Shown: piece after piece, positions 1 through 6,209 of the stretch
How the letters are laid out: every line of letters begins with the position of its first letter
Numbering within the stretch: position 1 is the first letter of the stretch
IMG/VR virus record: IMGVR_UViG_3300025849_004161
Span: 1-53,181 of that record
Origin: a virus
Length of the DNA: 53,181 bases
Reading direction: 5' to 3' (one strand)
The notes under the pieces: model-generated
The model's input: the letters and a program-made list of their open reading frames with translations, nothing else
Told to the model about the DNA's origin: nothing
The model's database searches: none
Made by a program: the position numbers and the translations under genes

Positions 1-306
1 TTAAGCGACTTGTTTAACATGCTTACAATTTCCTCTAAATGTATAACCAGGACAAGAGCATTTACCATCTTCGATAGTGTATACTTTACCATTACTACCT
101 TGTACTTGTATTACATCAGCGGCTAATTCTTCTGGTCTTTCACCTATCTTAGTAAACTTACGTCTGCTCTTAGAGAATTGTTTAATTGGATTTTTAAATA
201 CTTTATCATTATGCTGAACAAGTTGTCCTGCACTATTAACATGATAAACACCATTTGCAACTGGGTATTTGCCCCAATCAGTTATTTCTTGTAGTATTTC
301 GATCAT
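1..306 (-). CDS. SWIM zinc-finger protein, 101 aa
   Basis: The C-terminus carries a CxC-x8-CxH pattern (CSCPGYTFRGNCKH), which is the SWIM zinc-finger signature; such fingers usually mediate DNA or protein contacts. The rest is basic and not recognised. The start ATG at 306 has a clear Shine-Dalgarno (TTAGGAG) and the stop occupies bases 1-3, so the gene is complete. A consensus sigma70 promoter lies directly upstream (332-360), so it is probably an early gene. The partner is unknown; a DNA-binding or regulatory role is inference. Confidence 0.75.
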   Translation of the reverse strand: MIEILQEITDWGKYPVANGVYHVNSAGQLVQHNDKVFKNPIKQFSKSRRKFTKIGERPEELAADVIQVQGSNGKVYTIEDGKCSCPGYTFRGNCKHVKQVA

Positions 307-331
307 ATGTAACTCCTAACAATTTAAGTAT

Positions 332-360
332 ATTATACTAAATTAAGAAGTCTCTGTCAA
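332..360 (-). promoter_or_regulatory. Early sigma70-type promoter
   Basis: Read on the minus strand: TTGACA (360-355), 17-nt spacer, TATAAT (337-332), a perfect consensus pair. It sits just upstream of the SWIM gene and overlaps the 3' end of the 207-aa gene. Confidence 0.85.
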
Positions 361-961
361 CCAGAAAAAGTGGCTCAAGTGTTAAATCACACTCTAAAAA
401 GTAGCAATCTCTTTTAGTATTATTTTGTGTACCATAATAAAAATCGTTGCTATTTAAAAATAAAAGTGCATCTAAGTAATCCCAATCTTTTTCTACTATT
501 ACATCGGTAACTGGCCAATCCATGTTACTAGTAAATAAAACTGGTGGCGTTAGTAAATAATCATTTAAATTTACAATAATTTTACCAAATATAATTCTGT
601 TATCATTGTATGGTGTTTTTTTATATCCCACAGAGTGTTTAACAATACTAGAATGATAACTTAATATTGTTTTTAAATAGTCAGGATCTCTTATGTTATC
701 GGTTGCCCATTGGTCGTACAAATAATCACCAATTTCTTCTATTGGTAGATTATCAATTATTCTATGAGAGCCAAAATAACCTAATAAATTTTCTAAATTC
801 TTTATGGTATTTCCTGAAGGCTCGACTAGTAAATGTTTACCCTTTTCAATTTCATCCCATTCGGTTTGTTCGCTGATTTCTTCTGGTTTCAGTTTCCAGT
901 TCAAAGAACCATTCCAAATAGGAAGTCCCTCAATTACTGGATTTGGATTTATCTTTATCAT
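338..961 (-). CDS. Hypothetical protein, 207 aa
   Basis: No recognised domain. The protein is acidic and rich in aromatic residues, with no membrane segment. The start at 961 (MIKINPNP) is chosen over a longer frame because AAAGGAAAAAG precedes this ATG. It overlaps the end of the small upstream gene (930-1082) by about 30 nt, which suggests translational coupling. Its 3' end overlaps an early promoter for the next gene. Function unknown. Confidence 0.6.
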   Translation of the reverse strand: MIKINPNPVIEGLPIWNGSLNWKLKPEEISEQTEWDEIEKGKHLLVEPSGNTIKNLENLLGYFGSHRIIDNLPIEEIGDYLYDQWATDNIRDPDYLKTILSYHSSIVKHSVGYKKTPYNDNRIIFGKIIVNLNDYLLTPPVLFTSNMDWPVTDVIVEKDWDYLDALLFLNSNDFYYGTQNNTKRDCYFLECDLTLEPLFLVDRDFLI

Positions 962-1082
962 CTTTTTCCTTTTTGTTATTACCAAAAATCTTTTCCCAGT
1001 TATCCTGGTACGCTCTTGGGTTCTTTGGATCAGTAGGCCTTTGCTTAGAGCCTTTGCCTGTGAAGTGTTTATCTGCTGACAT
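930..1082 (-). CDS. Small conserved-type phage protein, 50 aa
   Basis: A short ORF beginning MSADKHFTGKGSKQRP and containing the block AYQDNWEKIFG, followed by a Lys/Asp-rich tail. From memory, short proteins with a GKGSKxRP...NWxxIFG pattern are common in phages, but their role is unknown. The start at 1082 has AAAGGAAAATATAC upstream. The 3' end overlaps the start of the 207-aa gene. Confidence 0.75.
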   Translation of the reverse strand: MSADKHFTGKGSKQRPTDPKNPRAYQDNWEKIFGNNKKEKDDKDKSKSSN

Positions 1083-1099
1083 GTATATTTTCCTTTGTG

Positions 1100-1291
1100 T
1101 TAATCAAAAAAATGCAGTTCCTTATATTTTCTAAAATGCGGTATCTTTTCATATGTATCGCAATCAAAGTCACAATTCTTACACCATTTTTCTATTGGGT
1201 GATCGCATGTAGGAAAAACAAAATGGTCTGGCACTTCTAAATTTTGATTCCGATAGTGCTGTTTCAACTCTTCTTGATCTTGTTTTGTCAT
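1100..1291 (-). CDS. Cysteine-rich small protein, 63 aa
   Basis: Contains CDHPIEKWCKNCDFDC, a cluster of Cys/His that could bind one zinc. No family recognised. Its ATG overlaps the upstream stop (ATGA), so it is probably translated by coupling with the 1288-1719 gene. Confidence 0.65.
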   Translation of the reverse strand: MTKQDQEELKQHYRNQNLEVPDHFVFPTCDHPIEKWCKNCDFDCDTYEKIPHFRKYKELHFFD

Positions 1292-1719
1292 CCTCTTCTC
1301 ATTCTTGCAATGTCTATTGCTTGTGTTGTGCCTTTCATTACTGGTACTGCGTTAGACTTATGCATTGTAGCAATACCTGTTATAAGGTCGCCTGTGTACT
1401 TCATAGGCTCCTTCTTAGTGCCTTTACCATCACCTAGTTTGTTGAACTCGCCTTTCTTCATAGCCTCTTCCATAAGACTAGGATATTTTTCTCTATGCTC
1501 TCTGTCTAGTTCTGCTCTCCAGTTAGTTTCAGGTGTTCTAATCTTAAATGTACTTCTATCACGAGGATCAGGTTTTTTCTTGAGACCATAGCAGTACTCT
1601 ATGTAATCTTCAAGTGTGTCGTATCTAAAGGCATGCATATGATTACGTTTGCAATCCTTGTTGTGTTTACGCCACCTAAGTTCTACCTCTTGCAACTTTG
1701 CTTTTGTCAACTTAGGCAT
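1288..1719 (-). CDS. Hypothetical basic protein, 143 aa
   Basis: Charged, Lys/Arg-rich and soluble, with no family recognised. The start at 1719 (MPKLTKAKL) is preferred over upstream in-frame starts because the late-promoter octamer CATAAATA lies at 1744-1737; the longer version would begin upstream of that promoter. The 3' end overlaps the cysteine-rich gene by 4 nt. Confidence 0.6.
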   Translation of the reverse strand: MPKLTKAKLQEVELRWRKHNKDCKRNHMHAFRYDTLEDYIEYCYGLKKKPDPRDRSTFKIRTPETNWRAELDREHREKYPSLMEEAMKKGEFNKLGDGKGTKKEPMKYTGDLITGIATMHKSNAVPVMKGTTQAIDIARMRRG

Positions 1720-1736
1720 CTTGCGTGTCTTACGAG

Positions 1737-1744
1737 TATTTATG
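1737..1744 (-). promoter_or_regulatory. T4-type late promoter octamer
   Basis: CATAAATA on the minus strand, 17 nt before the ATG at 1719. Confidence 0.6.
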
Positions 1745-1779
1745 GTACTCAGACCTTGTTGTAGATGCATTGTCATAGT

Positions 1780-1787
1780 TATAAATA
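1780..1787 (+). promoter_or_regulatory. T4-type late promoter octamer
   Basis: TATAAATA on the plus strand, ahead of the sulfotransferase gene. An ATG 7 nt downstream (1795) opens only a 13-codon ORF; the sulfotransferase ATG is at 1820. Confidence 0.6.
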
Positions 1788-1819
1788 TAACACAATGTCT
1801 ACCAAAGGTCAAGAAAAAA

Positions 1820-2515
1820 ATGCCCCTATTTCATAACGGTGATGACCTAGTTTTATTTGTTCATGTTCCTAAATGCGGTGGTACTGCTATAGAAAATTCT
1901 TTTAGAAATGCTGGTTACGACTGGGGATATTTAAATGAGCCAATGAAGACAGGCTACGATGAAAAGCCATGTAATCCACAGCATTACCATGCAGAACTCA
2001 TAGAAAAACTTATAATGCCCAGTGAAAATTGCACAGATCAATTTACAGTTATTAGAAATCCATATACTAGACTGATATCAGAATTTATGTGGCAAACTAA
2101 TATTGGGCAATTAGTAACAGCAGAAGGATTTACTGATAACTTTTTTAAATATTTAGAAGAATTTACAATACAAAGACTTACTGCATATAAAACAAACGAG
2201 TTTCAATATAGAATGGACACTGATGCATTTTTAAGAAATAAGTTGTCATTTGTGTTTGATAACCACATGCGACCGCAACATCATTACGTTACTAGTGACT
2301 GGAACATTTATTGGTTTGAAGAAATGGATACAAAGTTCTGGCCTGAAATATCAAACAAGTACGGTATAACTATACCTGGTAGTATTAACCAGACTCTTGA
2401 TAGAAAAATAGAAAGACCAACAGAACACAAAGGAAGCAATCAACAATTTAAGGATTTGTTTACTGAGTTTTACTACGAGGATTGTAAGTTGTTTGGTTAC
2501 AACTTGCCTTTTTGA
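1820..2515 (+). CDS. Sulfotransferase family protein, 231 aa
   Basis: The N-terminus has HVPKCGGTAIENSF (residues about 15-28), matching the 5'-phosphosulfate-binding loop of PAPS-dependent carbohydrate sulfotransferases. About residue 76 follows the 3'-phosphate-binding motif FTVIRNPYTRLISEF. The family moves sulfate from PAPS to a sugar or similar acceptor. There is no signal peptide or membrane anchor, so it should act in the cytoplasm. The start at 1820 puts the PAPS loop near the N-terminus, as is typical. It is the only plus gene among minus neighbours and overlaps DUF2061 tail-to-tail. The acceptor is unknown. Confidence 0.82.
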   Translation: MPLFHNGDDLVLFVHVPKCGGTAIENSFRNAGYDWGYLNEPMKTGYDEKPCNPQHYHAELIEKLIMPSENCTDQFTVIRNPYTRLISEFMWQTNIGQLVTAEGFTDNFFKYLEEFTIQRLTAYKTNEFQYRMDTDAFLRNKLSFVFDNHMRPQHHYVTSDWNIYWFEEMDTKFWPEISNKYGITIPGSINQTLDRKIERPTEHKGSNQQFKDLFTEFYYEDCKLFGYNLPF

Positions 2516-2721
2516 TCATCCTCAAACAACTTTGCTAAATTATACCACATTCTTTCGTGCCCATAGTATAATATAAATTTAATAATTAAATCTGCTACAA
2601 ACACGCCTGCTACTGCTTTTTGTGGCAATCCAAAAGATAATGCTATCAAGGCTGTTGTTATTGATGCTATAATACGCCACGTTACTGCTTTTGACAAGTG
2701 AAGTTTTTGCGATTTATCCAT
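2497..2721 (-). CDS. DUF2061-type small membrane protein, 74 aa
   Basis: Matches the DUF2061 pattern: AVTWRIIASITTALIALSFG near the N-terminus and ILYYGHERMW near the C-terminus, with two predicted membrane helices between. Function in the family is unknown. The ATG at 2721 overlaps the ferritin-like stop (TGATG), so translation is coupled. Its end overlaps the sulfotransferase end by 19 nt. Confidence 0.8.
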   Translation of the reverse strand: MDKSQKLHLSKAVTWRIIASITTALIALSFGLPQKAVAGVFVADLIIKFILYYGHERMWYNLAKLFEDDQKGKL

Positions 2722-3161
2722 CAACTGTAGTCTTGTAGCATTTTCCTTATTTCTAATGCGTGTTGCTCTTCCATGCCAATCTGCCCTCTAGCATATTCTT
2801 CTAACATTATACTAGCATCTGCAACTTCTTCTAATAGAACTTTGTACATTTCTACAGCCGCCATTTCATGTGCTAAACTTTCTTGTAGAATTTGTTCAAC
2901 ACTATGATTGTGATTTTCTTCAATAGGCGAAATATTTTGACTTGGGTGACCGTTAAAGCCTGTGATGTATTCGCCTGCCTGCAAGGCGTGTGCTAAACTT
3001 TCATTGGCTTGTTCTTGTAAGAATGTCACGATAGGAATCCTATTAGGTCCTCTGACCATTAGTGAACTGTGAGCATAACGTACTACACCAGCCATTTCTA
3101 ATTCCACTATTCTATTAAGTATATCGCATACTTTCGATTCATTTAAATCTTTCAATTCCAT
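2721..3161 (-). CDS. Ferritin-like (bacterioferritin/Dps-type) protein, 146 aa
   Basis: A four-helix, ferritin-like sequence. Helix 1 has VELEMAGVVRYAHSSL, helix 2 ANESLAHALQAGEYI, helix 3 LAHEMAAVEMYK, and helix 4 MEEQHALEI with an ExxH. These supply the Glu/His pattern of a diiron site and the family length (about 145-160 aa). Family members oxidise and store iron or protect DNA from peroxide. The start has AAGGATAT 4 nt upstream. It is coupled to the DUF2061 gene. Whether it forms cages or carries haem cannot be told. Confidence 0.8.
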   Translation of the reverse strand: MELKDLNESKVCDILNRIVELEMAGVVRYAHSSLMVRGPNRIPIVTFLQEQANESLAHALQAGEYITGFNGHPSQNISPIEENHNHSVEQILQESLAHEMAAVEMYKVLLEEVADASIMLEEYARGQIGMEEQHALEIRKMLQDYS

Positions 3162-3167
3162 ATATCC

Positions 3168-3203
3168 TTATTTTCCTAATAAACTCATTCCTAATTCTTT
3201 CAT
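3168..3203 (-). CDS. Possible 11-aa coupling ORF
   Basis: A tiny ORF (MKELGMSLLGK) starts on the stop codon of the upstream fusion gene (TAATG) and ends just before the ferritin-like start. It may pass ribosomes to the next gene rather than make a useful peptide. Low confidence. Confidence 0.25.
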   Translation of the reverse strand: MKELGMSLLGK

Positions 3204-4000
3204 TATTCTCCGTAATTTGGTCCAACATCCAATCTTTTAATGTCGGTTTCTTCTAATATCTCTCCTGCCCAAACTTCGACTATACGCAACGGCACTTGGC
3301 CTGGGTTACTTAGTTTGTGTGTCTGTGCTGGCCTAATATACACACTTTCGCCTTCTGGAATATAAAATTCTCTTTCAGGCATTTGTCTAGTAGCACCTTG
3401 TTTAAGATGTCCTATACCGCTTAATACTATCCAGTGTTCGCTTCTGTGAAAATGAAATTGATCACTAAGTTCTTTACCTGGATCTATCTCAAGTTCCTTA
3501 ACAACATATCCTTCACCGGCATATAGTTGCCTGTATCTGCCCCATGGTCGTTCAATGACTGTGGTTGTGTAATCTTGTAATAACTTACTACTACTTGCAA
3601 CTTTGGCTTCACCGCCAATGCCGAACTCTAGTGCTACATCGTATTTATTGCATATATCTGTTTCTCGTATTCTTTTAGTATCACTACGATCACCGCCATT
3701 GCAAAAACATATTCTTGCATCAGGATTTCTAATTGCAAAATTCATAATAGCATTACTGCTACTATCATCTGCATCTTGAGATTGTATGATTACTTGACTT
3801 ACACACTTCATTTCTTCCAGTATGGCTTTTCGCTGAACTTGATCCATAAATGGTCTGCCTTTCTTTCTAGTAAGCCATTCGTCGCTGTTAAGTAGCACTA
3901 TTACATTGTCTGCTAACTTACTTGCATCTTTAAACATTTGCAAATGTCCAAGATGCACAGGATCAAACCCGCCACTAACGAGTGCGTAATCATATTTCAT
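3203..4000 (-). CDS. Nucleotidyltransferase-cupin fusion, 265 aa
   Basis: Residues about 1-130 form a cytidylyltransferase-like fold with GGFDPVHLGHL (the HxGH nucleotide-binding motif). Residues about 145-245 form a cupin like the C-terminal half of type II mannose-6-phosphate isomerases, with the metal-site stretch FHFHRSEHWIVLSG and later PAQTHKLSNPG. The first half should join CMP or AMP to a phosphorylated sugar or polyol; the second half resembles sugar-phosphate isomerase cupins. The start at 4000 has AAGGAAG upstream. It lies 2 nt after the bS21 stop. A fused sugar-nucleotide enzyme is the likely role; the substrate is unknown. Confidence 0.75.
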   Translation of the reverse strand: MKYDYALVSGGFDPVHLGHLQMFKDASKLADNVIVLLNSDEWLTRKKGRPFMDQVQRKAILEEMKCVSQVIIQSQDADDSSSNAIMNFAIRNPDARICFCNGGDRSDTKRIRETDICNKYDVALEFGIGGEAKVASSSKLLQDYTTTVIERPWGRYRQLYAGEGYVVKELEIDPGKELSDQFHFHRSEHWIVLSGIGHLKQGATRQMPEREFYIPEGESVYIRPAQTHKLSNPGQVPLRIVEVWAGEILEETDIKRLDVGPNYGE

Positions 4001-4002
4001 TC

Positions 4003-4416
4003 TTACTTCCTTGCCCAATCTCTTTGTTGCATGAGCCTCTTAGTTGCACGATATTTGTTTAGTGATCTTTTACCTTTAAGGTGTTTTTGGCCAACTGTTG
4101 CTGGAGGCATTGCTTCCCCTCTCATTATTTTCTCACGCAACAATTTTTGTCCTTTTTTAACACCTGTGGCTTTTACTCTTTTACGTTTAGCACTTGGTTT
4201 TTCGTAGTATTCTCTTTTAGCAAGTTCTTTTTGGAAATTATCTTTTAATAATTTTTTCTTTAAAGTTCTGATTGCTTGGTCTACATTACCATTGCGAACG
4301 TATATTGCAGAATCAAATGGATCACGTGGCTCGAACTTCTTTTTGAAGTCTTGCTTCTTTTTGTAATCATATTGATATCCTTTCTTGATATCATTTCCTT
4401 TAAATTTGTTATTCAA
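4003..4416 (-). CDS. rpsU: Ribosomal protein bS21 homologue, extended, 137 aa
   Basis: Residues about 37-87 align with bS21: IYVRNGNVDQAIRTLKKKL, then KREYYEKPSAKRKRVKA, matching the host pattern of a VR(E/N)N start and REFYEKPTxERKRAKA. bS21 sits on the 30S platform by the 3' end of 16S rRNA and aids initiation. Cellular bS21 is about 70 aa; this one has an N-terminal extension of about 36 aa and a basic tail of about 50 aa. The start is TTG with GAGG upstream; no other usable start precedes the core. A consensus early promoter lies at 4444-4472. Phage bS21 genes are known from marine phages. Confidence 0.9.
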   Translation of the reverse strand: MNNKFKGNDIKKGYQYDYKKKQDFKKKFEPRDPFDSAIYVRNGNVDQAIRTLKKKLLKDNFQKELAKREYYEKPSAKRKRVKATGVKKGQKLLREKIMRGEAMPPATVGQKHLKGKRSLNKYRATKRLMQQRDWARK

Positions 4417-4443
4417 CTTTACCTCTTTTTTAATATTATTTTT

Positions 4444-4472
4444 ATTATACTAGTTATCATCTAGTTTGTCAA
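4444..4472 (-). promoter_or_regulatory. Early sigma70-type promoter for bS21
   Basis: Minus strand: TTGACA (4472-4467), 17-nt spacer, TATAAT (4449-4444). It lies inside the last codons of clpX and reads into the bS21 gene. Confidence 0.85.
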
Positions 4473-5688
4473 CCTCGTTGATATACGAAATTGTACTGTG
4501 ATCTAGATCGTTAATATACATTTCTTTGACTTTTTTCTCTTTAAGATCTGTTATATTATATGTTAAATCTATAAAATATGCTTCTAAAATACTTCTTATA
4601 CCTCTAGCACCTGTTTTTATTTTGATTGCTTCTTCTGATACTGTTTTATAAAAGTTATCTGTAAAGCCTATAATTATTCCTTCAAGTTTGTATAACGCCT
4701 TAACTTGATTGCTAACACTATTTTTACTTTCTTGTTGTATGTGTATTAAGTCATTAACATCCAAAGTTGTTAAACCTGCTAAGACAGGTACCCTTCCTAC
4801 TAGTTCTGGTATTAATCCGTATTGTATAATATCTTCATGTGTAGCATGTAAATAAACATCTTTGTCTAAGTCATTTTCGCTATCAAGTGCAGATTTAAAT
4901 CCTATTTTATTTTTCTTGTTTACTCTTGCTTTAATAATTTTATCTATTCCGACAAATGCTCCGCCCAATATAAACAAAATATTATCAGTGCTAAATTCTA
5001 TTTTTTCACTTGATAATTTATTTGAACCAACGTTTATGTACGTTGTTGTGCCTTCTATTAATCTCAAGAGTGCTTGTTGGACGCCTTCGCCACTGACATC
5101 ACGTGTAGATGTGTTAGACTCACTGCTACGAGCCTTTTTATCTAATTCGTCGATAAACACTATGCCTTTTTCAGCAAGAGCAACATCTCCATTGGCGGCT
5201 TGTATTAATCTTTCAAGTACACTTTCTGCATCTTCACCGACATACCCTGCTTCAGTTAATGTGGTTGCATCTGCTATTGTAAAAGGTACTTTTAGTTTTT
5301 TAGATAGTGTTTTAGCAAGTAATGTTTTACCAACACCAGACGGACCTAGCATTAGTATATTACTTTTTTCTATTTCGACGCCATCTACTACAGGTGAATC
5401 AATGCGTTTATAATGATTGTATGCACTTACACTTAAAACTTTTTTGGCATATTCTTGCCCTACAATATATTGGTCTAAGTACTCGCGTATTTCTTTTGGA
5501 TCAGCAATGTTTTCTAATTGTAAGTCATCATCGTCGAACTCATCGTCTATAATTTTATATGATAAATCTATACATTCGTTGCAAATGTAGACATCTGGAC
5601 CTGCAACAAGTTTATTAACTTCGCTTCTATGCTTGCCACAAAAATTACATGATAGTGAGTTTTTATCTGTGCTGTTGTCTTCTGTCAT
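4450..5688 (-). CDS. clpX: ATP-dependent unfoldase ClpX, 412 aa
   Basis: Complete ClpX layout. A zinc-binding domain has C14/C17/C36/C39. Walker A is GPSGVGKT (115-122), pore-1 loop GYVGED (148-153), Walker B VFIDE (177-181), pore-2 region STRDVSGEGVQ, arginine finger in PELVGRVPV (about 299), and sensor-2 GARGIR. The IGF loop that docks on ClpP is kept (262-264). The RKH loop that reads ssrA-type tags is absent: the equivalent stretch is VGSNKLSSEKIEF. It could therefore dock on ClpP but choose different substrates. No clpP is visible here. The start overlaps the upstream stop (TAATG). Confidence 0.95.
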   Translation of the reverse strand: MTEDNSTDKNSLSCNFCGKHRSEVNKLVAGPDVYICNECIDLSYKIIDDEFDDDDLQLENIADPKEIREYLDQYIVGQEYAKKVLSVSAYNHYKRIDSPVVDGVEIEKSNILMLGPSGVGKTLLAKTLSKKLKVPFTIADATTLTEAGYVGEDAESVLERLIQAANGDVALAEKGIVFIDELDKKARSSESNTSTRDVSGEGVQQALLRLIEGTTTYINVGSNKLSSEKIEFSTDNILFILGGAFVGIDKIIKARVNKKNKIGFKSALDSENDLDKDVYLHATHEDIIQYGLIPELVGRVPVLAGLTTLDVNDLIHIQQESKNSVSNQVKALYKLEGIIIGFTDNFYKTVSEEAIKIKTGARGIRSILEAYFIDLTYNITDLKEKKVKEMYINDLDHSTISYINEVDKLDDN

Positions 5689-6209
5689 TAACTTTTAGGT
5701 TTCTTAATGTAGTATTTACTATCTGTAGGATTTTCTTTGTTATCTACTGGCAATTCAGTTTTGGGAGTAAATGTCCAACTGTTTGGTACTTTTGGTTTTG
5801 GTTTAGGTGCTACTGGAACTTCGACTATTTTTTCAACAATTCGCTCTGGTCCGGGGACTTCGACTTCCACGATTCTTTCCACGATTCGCTCTGGTCCGGG
5901 GACTTCAACAATTCGCTCTGGTCCGGGAACTTCGACTTCGCGAGTGACCACGACCTCCTTTGTGACAGGGACCTCCTTCTCAATTGTGACAACCTTCTCG
6001 ACCTCAACAGGAACCTCCTTAATAACTTCCTTAATGATTTCTTTTTCTATTATAACTTCTTTAGGTTTTATGTCAAGCGAATTCTTAACATCTTCGAGAT
6101 TTTCTAGTGTTCGTTTATACTTATCGTTTAATTCGTCTAATTGCTTTTGATACCTATATTCTGAATCTTTTAATTCGGTTTCAAGTTCGTCGATTTTTAA
6201 ATTTTTTTT
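5688..6209 (-). CDS. Frameshifted C-terminal extension: coiled coil plus VPGPER repeats
   Basis: An open frame directly follows, in the -1 frame, the 6197-7801 gene. It runs from the A10 tract to a stop at 5688 and has no ATG, GTG or TTG for its first roughly 86 codons. It encodes a coiled coil (IDELETELKDSEYRYQKQLD onward), then Val/Glu/Lys-rich repeats with three EVPGPERIVE units and a Pro/Lys-rich tail. The simplest reading is a -1 frameshift product of about 700 aa. The alternative is a separate gene starting at GTG 5951. Confidence 0.65.
   Translation of the reverse strand, partial: KKNLKIDELETELKDSEYRYQKQLDELNDKYKRTLENLEDVKNSLDIKPKEVIIEKEIIKEVIKEVPVEVEKVVTIEKEVPVTKEVVVTREVEVPGPERIVEVPGPERIVERIVEVEVPGPERIVEKIVEVPVAPKPKPKVPNSWTFTPKTELPVDNKENPTDSKYYIKKPKS
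5838..5933 (-). repeat. Three imperfect 23-bp direct repeats in coding DNA
   Basis: Plus-strand copies of ATTCGCTCTGGTCCGGGGAC (plus TTC) at 5839-5861, 5884-5906 and 5911-5933, the last with one change. They encode EVPGPERI units and are GC-rich for this genome. Confidence 0.9.

Noticed and set aside
5737-6150. Plus-strand 137-codon Ser/Thr-rich ORF opposite the repeat region
   Set aside because: It is the antisense of the Val/Glu/Pro repeat frame; its composition is a by-product of those codons.
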